Positions 13,122 through 20,803 of a stretch of 28,606 bases of DNA are shown here, in pieces. The position numbers and the translations under genes are program-made. Positions within the stretch are counted from its first letter, which is position 1. Every line of letters begins with the position of its first letter. This DNA comes from Opitutia bacterium UBA7876 (GTDB lineage: Bacteria > Verrucomicrobiota > Verrucomicrobiia > Opitutales > Seribacteraceae), in assembly GCA_002500665.1 (NCBI GenBank), contig DLRY01000036.1, positions 1 to 28,606 on the forward strand, in the 5' to 3' direction. The notes beneath the pieces were generated by a model, which had not been told where the DNA came from, ran no database searches, and was given only the letters and a program-made list of their open reading frames with translations.

Positions 13122-14150
13122 GAAGTCTATGACGATCTTGAGAGCCTGGCGTTCGCCCTTGGCAAGGGCAGTCATGACGCTTGGGGTATCTTCTAGCCCA
13201 CAATGCCCTTCGATGAAGGTTGCGAGCTCGGATTGCATCCCGGGCAAGATCTCCACCGCCTCCTCGAATGCCTTCAAGTCGAACCCATAGGTTCCGATCA
13301 GTGAGATTTCGTTCGAGACGACGGTTTGAAGCGGCAACTCAACCTGCTTGGCCAAGTTCCCGATCAGCAGTATCGTTCCTCCTTCCGCCGCCATTTCCAC
13401 GGCTTGGTCGAAGGAGGCTCCGATCCCTACCGCGTCGATGACCAACTCCGGTCGGTTCCCTAGTTCATTCTCGACCTTTTGGGCAATTCCGGCGACTTCG
13501 TCCGCAGGATCGACCCGGACGGTTTTCCCACCGAATGATCGGGCCCGCTCGAGCTTTTCGGCGATCGGATCGAGCACGAGGGCCTGTTCTACTTCCCGGG
13601 AGCGCGCTACCAAAAGCGAGCAAAGGCCGATGGTGCCCGAACCGATGATGGCGACCGATTTCGGGGCAATGCCTTTTTCTTCCAACCTGTGAAAACCGTG
13701 CAGGGCCACCGCCACCGGTTCGGCGAGCACGCTTACCTCGGGGGGGATGTCCTCCGATACGGATATGGCATTGCGGGCAGGCAAGGCAAGGTATTCCGCC
13801 ATAGCACCGCGTGTTCCCAAGTTTACACCGACCACGCGCTTGTTCAGAAAACTGGGATCTCCTTCCTCGGGGGAGGGAGCCTCGTCGGAAAGGACGTTGA
13901 AGACGGTAACGCGCTGGCCGACCTGCCGGTCGGTGACGTCTTCGGCAAGTTCCACGATCCGCCCAACCACTTCGTGGCCCATGACCATACCGGGGGTCCG
14001 CCTTCCGCTTTCGCCGGTGAAGCCGTGCACGTCGCTTCCGCAGATCCCGACCGACTCCATCTTGATCAATACCTCCCCAGTTTCCGGTTTGGGCTTGGGC
14101 AAGTCCTGCAGCGTCATTTTCCATGGTTGCTCGTATACCAGCGCTTTCAT
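13119..14150 (-). CDS. Zn-dependent medium-chain alcohol/polyol dehydrogenase
   Basis: A 343-aa cytoplasmic protein from the ATG at 14150, which has AAGGA 8 nt upstream. The open frame continues to a TTG at 14246, judged less likely. Catalytic zinc ligands are visible: C37 in GICGSDVHGF, H59-E60 in GHEVVG, and E144 in AEPVAVALHG. The Rossmann motif GSGTIG lies at about 170-175, followed by LVLDPIAEKLERAR, where the Asp suggests NAD+ rather than NADP+. The overall layout matches threonine/sorbitol/galactitol dehydrogenase relatives. The four-cysteine structural-zinc lobe expected at about residues 85-115 is absent; that region reads SDEAPSPEEGDPSFLNKR. A sugar or sugar-alcohol substrate is inferred from the neighbours. 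First gene of the four-gene operon, 9 bp before the DNPH1-like gene. Confidence 0.88.
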   Translation of the reverse strand: MKALVYEQPWKMTLQDLPKPKPETGEVLIKMESVGICGSDVHGFTGESGRRTPGMVMGHEVVGRIVELAEDVTDRQVGQRVTVFNVLSDEAPSPEEGDPSFLNKRVVGVNLGTRGAMAEYLALPARNAISVSEDIPPEVSVLAEPVAVALHGFHRLEEKGIAPKSVAIIGSGTIGLCSLLVARSREVEQALVLDPIAEKLERARSFGGKTVRVDPADEVAGIAQKVENELGNRPELVIDAVGIGASFDQAVEMAAEGGTILLIGNLAKQVELPLQTVVSNEISLIGTYGFDLKAFEEAVEILPGMQSELATFIEGHCGLEDTPSVMTALAKGERQALKIVIDF

Positions 14151-14232
14151 GCCTTCGATCCTTAGTCCAGTTAAGCCGTCCGATCGAGCAGATTCCCTGA
14201 GAAGAGATGAATTGATTTTTAACGTTTCCTGC

Positions 14233-14260
14233 TTGGATTCGCTCAATGAAGCGGGATAAT
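14233..14260 (+). promoter_or_regulatory. possible sigma-70-like promoter for the dehydrogenase/DUF1080 fusion gene
   Basis: TTGGAT (14233-14238) and GATAAT (14255-14260) are separated by 16 nt. The -10 matches consensus at five of six positions, the -35 at only three. Transcription would begin about 2 nt before the ATG at 14269, implying a nearly leaderless mRNA, which agrees with the absence of a Shine-Dalgarno. Weak evidence. Confidence 0.25.
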
Positions 14261-14268
14261 CCGTTTTT

Positions 14269-17200
14269 ATGTTGCCCTATGTCCTACGCTCCGTCCAAGG
14301 CGGTCTCCTCATTGCCTTGTTTTTCCTGAATCTACAAGCTGCCCCGGATCGGCAAAGCTTTGCCAAGGAGGACAGGCCCATCGAGGGCGTTCCCCTCGAG
14401 GCTTTCGACTTGGCCGACGATAACCTTACCATCGAGCTTTGGGCCAGGTCTCCTCTGATCTATTCGCCCGTGGCCATGGATTTCGATGCTCGAGGCAGGC
14501 TCTGGCTGACTGAGGGCATCGACTACAACCAGGGCCTGCGGGTCCAGTCCGGTCGATCCATCATGGTGGTGGAAGACCGCGATGGGGACGGCAAGGCGGA
14601 TCATTCCCATCCCTTTGTGACGGAGAAGGATCTCCGGCACGCGCCCTTGGGCATCGCGGTCTTCGACAACCGGATCGTTCTATCTGCGACCCCCTCGATC
14701 ATCGTCTACACGGACGTCGACCGCAATGCGGTCTTTGATCCGAAGATCGACGAGAGGGAAGTCTTCCTTACCGGTTTCCAGAACAAGAACCACGACCATA
14801 CCGTTCATGCGGTGGTGGGAGCCCCCAGCGGGCAGTGGCACTTTTCCTTTGGCAATTGCGGGGCCGACCTCAAGACCAAGGACGGCAGGCACTACTTGGC
14901 CGGTTGCTACTATGGATACCCCGAGGCCATCGGCAGGAAAAGCTGGGACGGAGAGGTCTACGTCGGCGGAATGACCATGAGGATCAACCCGGATGGCACG
15001 GGGCTCATGCCGACCGGGGAGAACATGCGTAACCCGCATGATATGTTCGTGACCTCGCATGGGGACGTCCTGCAGAGCGACAACGATGATCCTGCCCACA
15101 GCCGTTCCTCCTGGATCATGGAACACGCCAATATGGGCTATGCAGACCTGAGGGACGGAAGCAGATCCTGGGAGGAAGTGGCCAAGACTTGGGAGGAGCC
15201 TGCGGGCTGGAACAAGAACCGCCGGTTTTCGCGCTCCCACTGGCGGGAAAACTATCCCGGAGCCTTCCCCCCCGGCTCGATCTACGGAGCCGGATCACCA
15301 ACCGGAAACCTTTTTGTCGAGGACGATACCCTCGGCTTGGCAGGGACCTACCTGGTATGTTGCATGGTAAGAAAGGAGATTATGGCATGCTCGCCCAAGC
15401 TGGTGGATGCCCAGATCGAGATGGGTTCCCACCGCCCGTTCGTTAGCCTCAAGCCTGCAGAGAAAGGTCAGCGCTTTTTGCCCACCGACGTCGCCCTTGC
15501 TCCCGACGGGTCCCTTTTCTTCAGTGATTTTTACAACGATACCAGCAGACGGACAAACCAAGTGAGCGGGAGCATTTATAGGATCACCCGCAAAAACGGA
15601 CATAAGCCGGTCAAGTCCAAGATTGATTTTTCAACTGTCTCAGGTCTTTTGAATGCCTTGAAAAACCCAGCCGTCAACGTACGTACGCACGCCGCCGCCC
15701 AGTTGGTCGAAAAGGGAGAGGGCGCCGCCAAGCAAGTCCTTGTTTTTCTGCGTGAGCATGAAAAGGACGCGACCTTGCGTTCCCGGGCTGTCTGGGTTTT
15801 GGCTCAGCTTGGTAATTCCGGTCGCGCGGAGGTTTCAAAATATCTGGATGCGGAGGATGAGCCCGAGAAGGTGATCGTGGCTTACCGCGCCCTGAGGCAT
15901 GCCGATCCAGAGGGTTTGCTTGATCGAGCGCATGCCTTGGCCGAATCCAAGTTCCCTTCCGTGCGCAGGGAGGTTGCGGTTAGCTTGAAGGGAGCGTCCT
16001 TTTCCTCGTGCAAAAAGGCCCTGGAGCCCCTAATTGATGGCTACGACGGGCGCAACCGGTACTACCTCGAGGCTCTGGGGGTTGCTTTCCACGGCAAGGA
16101 GAGGGAAGTGTACGAACAATTGATCCGTCCTCTTTTTCCCAAGCCCCAGCAATGGCAATGGAAAGCAAAGAATCTGGCCTGGCGCCTGCATACGCCCGAA
16201 TCCATACGTGACTTGGACTTGTGTATTCGGGCTCAGGAGCCTCCCGTCGACGAATTCCGCTTCCTTGCCATGGCCTTTGCCGGTTTTCGCAACGACGAGG
16301 AACGCGTCGACCGGAGCAGGCGGTTGCAGAACCTTGGAACCCTGCCTGCCTTTCAGGCTCCCTACTATCAGGAAACGGTGCGCGAAATCATCGCCAAGGA
16401 CCTCAATGACCTGAAAGGGGAAATGATGACCACGAGCTATCCCGTTCCCGCAAACCTCGGCTTGCCTACCAAGGTCTCCGAGCCGGCTCAAATCGCCAAG
16501 CTCAAGGGCGACCCGGCCCGCGGAAAAGCCCATGCCGGGAAATGTTACCTCTGCCACAAGATCGAGGGCGTGGGCGTCTCCTTCGGCCCCGAGCTCACTC
16601 ATTGGGGGAAGGAGCGCACGGTGGAGGAAATCGTCAAGGAGATCGTCTATCCCGATGCCAAGCTGGCCCATGGCTTCGAGAAGCCCGTCCGCCTCACCTC
16701 CAGAAAAACCGGCAAGGTGGCGGAGGGTTTTCTGGCCAACTACAGTTGGCACGCGGGCTCTCTCAAGCTCAAGGTGATGGGCGGGCAAACCCGCAAGATT
16801 CTCTTCCGCAGGGCGGGTGCCAAGGTCGATTATCTCAACGATTCCTGGATGCCTTCTGCTTCCGAGCTCGGGCTGAAGGACCAAGAGTTGGCGGACTTGG
16901 CCAGTTTTCTCAAGGCTTGTGGTTCCGACGCATCGGCTCCAGCGGTTGCCCGGTCCGATGAACCCGTTCCTCCCACCGGCAAGGAACCTGGCTGGCAGGT
17001 GCTCACGGGCGAGGATTTCGTGAACGTCAATTGCTTGGCCGACACTTGGCGCTGGGAAGGCGGGCATGCCTTCTGCACGGGGAAGCCCACGGGCGTAATC
17101 CGCTATCGCGAACCCTTGAAGAATTTCGAGCTGCTCCTCGAATGGATGCACAAGAAAAAGGGGGGCAACTCGGGCGTCTTCGTCTGGGGTACACCGACCA

Positions 17201-17877
17201 GCATCGCCAAGCTGGCGGCAGGCCATGGCCGCCTCCCACACGGCATCGAGGTACAGGTGCTGGACCTGGGCTATGCGGAGGTTTATACCAAGAGACACAA
17301 GAAGCCGGCCGATTGGTTTACTAGTCATGGAGACGTCTTTCCCGTCGGGCCGGTCAAAATGAAGCCTTTTCCACCGGTTGCCCCTAACGGCAAGCGGAGT
17401 TTTCCCTCCAAGGAGACGACCAAGGGAATCAATCAATGGAACCATTACTACGTACGGGCCGTCGATGGCGAAGTCCGTCTCTGGGTGAACGGGGAGGAGG
17501 TCTCCGGCGGGGACGGCATTTCCCCCGCCTCGGGCTACCTTTGTCTCGAGTCCGAAGGAGCGCCCATCGAGTTCCGCAACATCCGCCTACGCAGGTTGTC
17601 CCCTCCGATCGATGCGGGCAAAATTCCCGCCTTCGTTCCTCCCACCCCGGTCGACCTCAAGGGACACCCGGCCCTGGGCACTTGGAAGTACCTGAAGGGC
17701 TACTCCCGGGAAGTACGGGAGGACGGCGTGGTCATCCTGCGTAACGGAGAGAACGTAATCTGGAAAAAAAGATGCATTTCAAAATCGGAGAACGAATTTG
17801 TTCTCGAGGGCAATTACGTCCACAAGTTGATCGGGGAAGTCCTTCACATCGAAGGGCGCTACAAAGCAACCAAGTAA
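14269..17877 (+). CDS. PVC-type dehydrogenase / HEAT / cytochrome c / DUF1080 multidomain protein
   Basis: A 1202-aa secreted protein. Signal segment: residues 1-24. Residues 45-445: PVC-type membrane-bound dehydrogenase beta-propeller of the glucose/sorbosone dehydrogenase class (MDFDARGRLWLTEGIDY, VVEDRDGDGKAD, NHDHTVHAVVGAP, NMRNPHDMFVTSHGDVLQSD, PTDVALAPDGSLFFSDFYN). Residues 455-720: HEAT-like helices. Residues 745-885: cytochrome c with CYLCH at 759-763 and a probable distal Met in DSWMPSA near 861. Residues 909-1110: DUF1080 (3-keto-disaccharide hydrolase, concanavalin-like fold) with WRWEGGHAFCTG, GNSGVFVWG and HGIEVQVLD. A small beta domain of about 80 residues ends the protein. Inferred role: oxidation of an extracellular sugar, electron passage through haem, and cleavage of the oxidised glycoside in one chain. 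Divergent from the dehydrogenase operon across 118 bp. Confidence 0.88.
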   Translation: MLPYVLRSVQGGLLIALFFLNLQAAPDRQSFAKEDRPIEGVPLEAFDLADDNLTIELWARSPLIYSPVAMDFDARGRLWLTEGIDYNQGLRVQSGRSIMVVEDRDGDGKADHSHPFVTEKDLRHAPLGIAVFDNRIVLSATPSIIVYTDVDRNAVFDPKIDEREVFLTGFQNKNHDHTVHAVVGAPSGQWHFSFGNCGADLKTKDGRHYLAGCYYGYPEAIGRKSWDGEVYVGGMTMRINPDGTGLMPTGENMRNPHDMFVTSHGDVLQSDNDDPAHSRSSWIMEHANMGYADLRDGSRSWEEVAKTWEEPAGWNKNRRFSRSHWRENYPGAFPPGSIYGAGSPTGNLFVEDDTLGLAGTYLVCCMVRKEIMACSPKLVDAQIEMGSHRPFVSLKPAEKGQRFLPTDVALAPDGSLFFSDFYNDTSRRTNQVSGSIYRITRKNGHKPVKSKIDFSTVSGLLNALKNPAVNVRTHAAAQLVEKGEGAAKQVLVFLREHEKDATLRSRAVWVLAQLGNSGRAEVSKYLDAEDEPEKVIVAYRALRHADPEGLLDRAHALAESKFPSVRREVAVSLKGASFSSCKKALEPLIDGYDGRNRYYLEALGVAFHGKEREVYEQLIRPLFPKPQQWQWKAKNLAWRLHTPESIRDLDLCIRAQEPPVDEFRFLAMAFAGFRNDEERVDRSRRLQNLGTLPAFQAPYYQETVREIIAKDLNDLKGEMMTTSYPVPANLGLPTKVSEPAQIAKLKGDPARGKAHAGKCYLCHKIEGVGVSFGPELTHWGKERTVEEIVKEIVYPDAKLAHGFEKPVRLTSRKTGKVAEGFLANYSWHAGSLKLKVMGGQTRKILFRRAGAKVDYLNDSWMPSASELGLKDQELADLASFLKACGSDASAPAVARSDEPVPPTGKEPGWQVLTGEDFVNVNCLADTWRWEGGHAFCTGKPTGVIRYREPLKNFELLLEWMHKKKGGNSGVFVWGTPTSIAKLAAGHGRLPHGIEVQVLDLGYAEVYTKRHKKPADWFTSHGDVFPVGPVKMKPFPPVAPNGKRSFPSKETTKGINQWNHYYVRAVDGEVRLWVNGEEVSGGDGISPASGYLCLESEGAPIEFRNIRLRRLSPPIDAGKIPAFVPPTPVDLKGHPALGTWKYLKGYSREVREDGVVILRNGENVIWKKRCISKSENEFVLEGNYVHKLIGEVLHIEGRYKATK

Positions 17878-17915
17878 AGGGCTGAGGCCTTCTCCCTCCT
17901 TCCGTTCCTGTGAGA

Positions 17916-17934
17916 GGCGTACGGGTCCCGTGCC
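17916..17934. terminator. inverted repeat between convergent genes
   Basis: GGC(GT)ACGG pairs with CCGTGCC around a GTC loop: seven G/C-rich pairs with a 2-nt bulge. It lies in the 71-bp gap between the ends of the 1202-aa gene and acnB. No T-run follows on either strand, so it may be a factor-dependent or processing site rather than an intrinsic terminator. Confidence 0.25.
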
Positions 17935-17948
17935 TCCGCAAGCGGGGT

Positions 17949-20717
17949 TCAATTGCTCATTGCTTCCAGTGGAGGGGCGAACTTTGTCAAGTTGATCCCT
18001 TCCACGGCAGACTCGTATTCCTCCATCGTGGGGATTCTTCCCAGAATCGCCGAAAGGACGACCACCGGAGTGGATGCAAGCAGGGATTCCCCCTTCTTGC
18101 GTTCCGAGTCCTCGACCACCCTTCCTTGGAAGAGACGGGTGGAAGTGGCCATCACGGTATCGCCTTTTTCGGCCTTTTCCTGATTGCCCATGCACAGGTT
18201 GCATCCCGGTCGCTCCAGGTACATCATGTTCTCGTATTCGGTTCGGGCGGAGTTTTTTGGGGCTTCGTCGTCGAATTCGAAGCCGGAATATTTCTGCAAG
18301 ACGTTCCAATCCCCTTCTTCCTTCAATTCATCGATGATGTTGTAGGTTGGAGCGGTGACTACCAAGGGAGCCTTGAACTGGACCTTGCCTTGTTCTCTCT
18401 CAAGGTTCTTGAGCATTTGAGAAACGATTTTCAAATCTCCCTTGTGAACCATGCAAGATCCCACGAATCCGAGGTCTACCTTCTTGGAGCCCTCGTAATA
18501 AGAGACGGCTCTTATCGTGTCGTGGGTATAGCGTTTGGACGCGTCCTCGTTGTTAACGTCGGGGTCGGCGATCATCGGTTCGACGATCTGATCCAAGTCG
18601 ACCACGAATTCCTCGAAATACTTGGCGTCTGCATCCGGGGTGAGGGCCGGTTTCTCACCCGACCTTATTTCCCCGATCCTTTGCTCGGCCCTGTCTACGA
18701 GACCCTGTAGTACTTTCCCATCGTTATCCATTCCTTTTTCTATCATCACCCGGATCCGGCTTTTGGCGATTTCGAGGGATTCGATCAGAGTCTCGTCCTG
18801 AGAAATGCAGATGGAGGCCTTGGCCTTCATCTCGGCGGTCCAGTCCGTGAAGGTAAAAGCCTGGTCGGCGGGCAGGGTCCCGATATGGACCTCGATGATC
18901 CTTCCTTGGAATACGTTGTCCCCGAATTTCTGAAGCATTTGAGCCTGAGTGGCATGGACCACGTCTCGGAAATCCATGTGGTCCTTCAAGTCGCCCTTGA
19001 AGGTTACCTTCACCGACTCGGGAATGGGCATCGATACCTCGCCGGTGGCGAGGGCCAGGGCAACCGTCCCGGAATCGGCCCCGAAGGCGATCCCTTTGGA
19101 CATCCGGGTGTGGGAGTCGCCCCCGATGATGATCGCCCACTCGTCTACCGTGAGGTCATTCAAGACCTTATGGATGACGTCCGTCATGGCGTGGTATTCG
19201 CCATCCGGATCGCGGGCCGTGATGAGGCCGAACTCATTCATGAAATTCATCAGCCTGGGAATGTTTTCCTGAGCCTTCCTGTCCCATACCGAGGCGGTGT
19301 GGCATCCCGATTGGTAAGCCCCGTCGACGATGGGGGATATGACCGTTGCGGCCATGGATTCCAGTTCCTGCAAAGTCATCAGACCCGTAGTGTCCTGAGA
19401 GCCCACGATGTTGACCTCCACACGGACGTCCGATCCGGCATGCAACACCTTGCCTTCAGCTACCCCGACTGCGTTTTTGTTGAAGATCTTCTCAACCGCC
19501 GTGAGGCCTTGGCCTTCATGGGAAACCTCCTTTGCCGGGGCGTAAGCGGACTGCAACTCGATGCCCAGCGTGTCGGCCGCGAAGCTCTGCAGCTTTTTGC
19601 CGAACACGATGGCATAGGACCCTCCTGCCTTGATGAACTCAAGTTTTTGAGCGGTCAGGGCGGGGGAGACGTCGACCAGTTCCGTTTCCCCGTTGAACAA
19701 TTTCTTTTGCTTTGTGTTGATCGTGAGGACCGTGCCGGTGTCCACGGAGTAGGTTTGCTCTAGTTCCGGCTCGCCGTTCGCGTCGAGAACGGGCTTGCCT
19801 TCGGAATCGAGCTTCCTGACCCAGTTGTTGAGATCTATCCCGATCCCTCCGGTCACCCCCACGGTCGTTTGAAAGATGGGTGATATTCCGTTCGTTCCGC
19901 CTACGATGGGCGCAATGTTCACGAAGGGGACGTAAGGGCTGCCGGGTATCCCGGTCCACAGGGCGACGTTGTTGATGCCCGACATCCTGGAGGACCCGAC
20001 GCCCATCGTTCCCTTTTCCGAGATCAGCATTACCCTCTTGTCGGGGTGTTGTTTCTGGAGCCCGCGGATTTCCGCCTGAACGGCCTCGGAAATCATGCAT
20101 TTTCCGTGAAGTTCCCGGTCCGCTCTGGAATGGGCCTCTTTCCCGGGGGAAAGAAGATCGGTGGAGATGTCTCCTTCTGCGGCTACGTAGGTGACTACCT
20201 GGATTTCCTCCTCGACCTCGGGGAGCTTGGTAAAAAACTCGGCCTGGGCATAGCTTCGCAGAACATCCGAGGCGATTTCATTTCCCGCCTTGTGGGCCTC
20301 TGCGATTCGCCCCATGTCCGCTTCGTAGAGGAAAACTTGCGTCTTGAGTACCTCCGCGGCTTCACGGGCGGTCGAGGCTTCGTCGCCGAGGGCCAGGTCG
20401 AGGAGAACCCGGACCGAGGGCCCGCCCTTCATGTGCGACAACAATTCAAAGGCGAAAGCGGGCGTAATTTCCTCGATTACGGATTGGCCGAGAATGATCT
20501 CCTTGAGAAACTCGGCCTTTTGTCCCGCCGCGCCGGTCGTGCCCGGCAGGGTGTTGTAGATGAAGAAGTCCAGCGACCCCTTCCTGTGCTCGTTTCCCTG
20601 ATCCTTGATCTGGGAAATGATTTCGGTCAGTAGTTCGGCATCGAAGATGGGCTTCGGACCAAGGCCCATGCCTTTCCTGTCTTCGATCTCCTGCAGGTAA
20701 TCCTCGTAGGCACTCAT
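17949..20717 (-). CDS. acnB: aconitate hydratase B (bifunctional aconitase / 2-methylisocitrate dehydratase type)
   Basis: A 922-aa cytoplasmic enzyme of the TCA cycle that interconverts citrate and isocitrate. The AcnB order is seen: helical N-terminal HEAT-like domain (1-160), swivel domain with KGTMGVGSSRMSG (about 235-247), then the catalytic domains with NIVGSQDTTGLMT, GCHTASVWD and IIGGDSHTRMSKGI (about 530-542). The 4Fe-4S ligands are C755 (VGSCM) and C839/C842 (RPGCNLCMGNQ). It is longer than the 865-aa E. coli AcnB. Part of the extra length is an insertion of about 20 residues before the second cysteine pair (around FDDEAPKNSARTEYENMMY), and part an extended linker near 300-345 (EGKPVLDANGEPELE). 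Long AcnB forms occur in Bacteroidetes and PVC bacteria. The ATG at 20717 is firm. It lies 67 bp after the acetylesterase gene on the same strand; co-transcription is possible. Confidence 0.96.
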   Translation of the reverse strand: MSAYEDYLQEIEDRKGMGLGPKPIFDAELLTEIISQIKDQGNEHRKGSLDFFIYNTLPGTTGAAGQKAEFLKEIILGQSVIEEITPAFAFELLSHMKGGPSVRVLLDLALGDEASTAREAAEVLKTQVFLYEADMGRIAEAHKAGNEIASDVLRSYAQAEFFTKLPEVEEEIQVVTYVAAEGDISTDLLSPGKEAHSRADRELHGKCMISEAVQAEIRGLQKQHPDKRVMLISEKGTMGVGSSRMSGINNVALWTGIPGSPYVPFVNIAPIVGGTNGISPIFQTTVGVTGGIGIDLNNWVRKLDSEGKPVLDANGEPELEQTYSVDTGTVLTINTKQKKLFNGETELVDVSPALTAQKLEFIKAGGSYAIVFGKKLQSFAADTLGIELQSAYAPAKEVSHEGQGLTAVEKIFNKNAVGVAEGKVLHAGSDVRVEVNIVGSQDTTGLMTLQELESMAATVISPIVDGAYQSGCHTASVWDRKAQENIPRLMNFMNEFGLITARDPDGEYHAMTDVIHKVLNDLTVDEWAIIIGGDSHTRMSKGIAFGADSGTVALALATGEVSMPIPESVKVTFKGDLKDHMDFRDVVHATQAQMLQKFGDNVFQGRIIEVHIGTLPADQAFTFTDWTAEMKAKASICISQDETLIESLEIAKSRIRVMIEKGMDNDGKVLQGLVDRAEQRIGEIRSGEKPALTPDADAKYFEEFVVDLDQIVEPMIADPDVNNEDASKRYTHDTIRAVSYYEGSKKVDLGFVGSCMVHKGDLKIVSQMLKNLEREQGKVQFKAPLVVTAPTYNIIDELKEEGDWNVLQKYSGFEFDDEAPKNSARTEYENMMYLERPGCNLCMGNQEKAEKGDTVMATSTRLFQGRVVEDSERKKGESLLASTPVVVLSAILGRIPTMEEYESAVEGINLTKFAPPLEAMSN

Positions 20718-20743
20718 GGGTATAGGCAGAATCCTAATCCGAA

Positions 20744-20760
20744 GCTTGATTCTTTCAAGC
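20744..20760. promoter_or_regulatory. inverted repeat upstream of acnB
   Basis: GCTTGA (20744-20749) and TCAAGC (20755-20760) are perfect complements with a 5-nt loop, 27 bp from the acnB start. It could be a weak terminator for the acetylesterase gene or an operator/leader stem for acnB. No T-run follows on the minus strand. Confidence 0.3.
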
Positions 20761-20771
20761 AGATTTCATCC

Positions 20772-20803
20772 TTCCCTCCGTAGGCTATTTCCCTCCGTAG
20801 GCT
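20772..20803. repeat. tandem duplication across the stop codon of the acetylesterase gene
   Basis: The 15-bp sequence TTCCCTCCGTAGGCT occurs at 20772-20786 and again at 20789-20803, a period of 17 bp. The second copy encodes the C-terminal AYGG residues on the minus strand. The first begins in the stop codon. Because 17 is not a multiple of three, the copy is read in another frame. Confidence 0.7.

Noticed and set aside
14151..14246. N-terminal extension of the Zn dehydrogenase to a TTG at 14246
   Set aside because: The ATG at 14150 has a good AAGGA and begins at the family's normal N-terminus (MKALVYE).
16030..17445. 471-codon minus-strand open frame
   Set aside because: It lies opposite the 1202-aa fusion gene, whose plus-strand frame has unmistakable haem and DUF1080 motifs. 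The antisense product lacks recognisable domains; long antisense frames are expected in GC-rich genes.
18885..19763. 292-codon plus-strand open frame
   Set aside because: Antisense to acnB and without a recognisable protein family.
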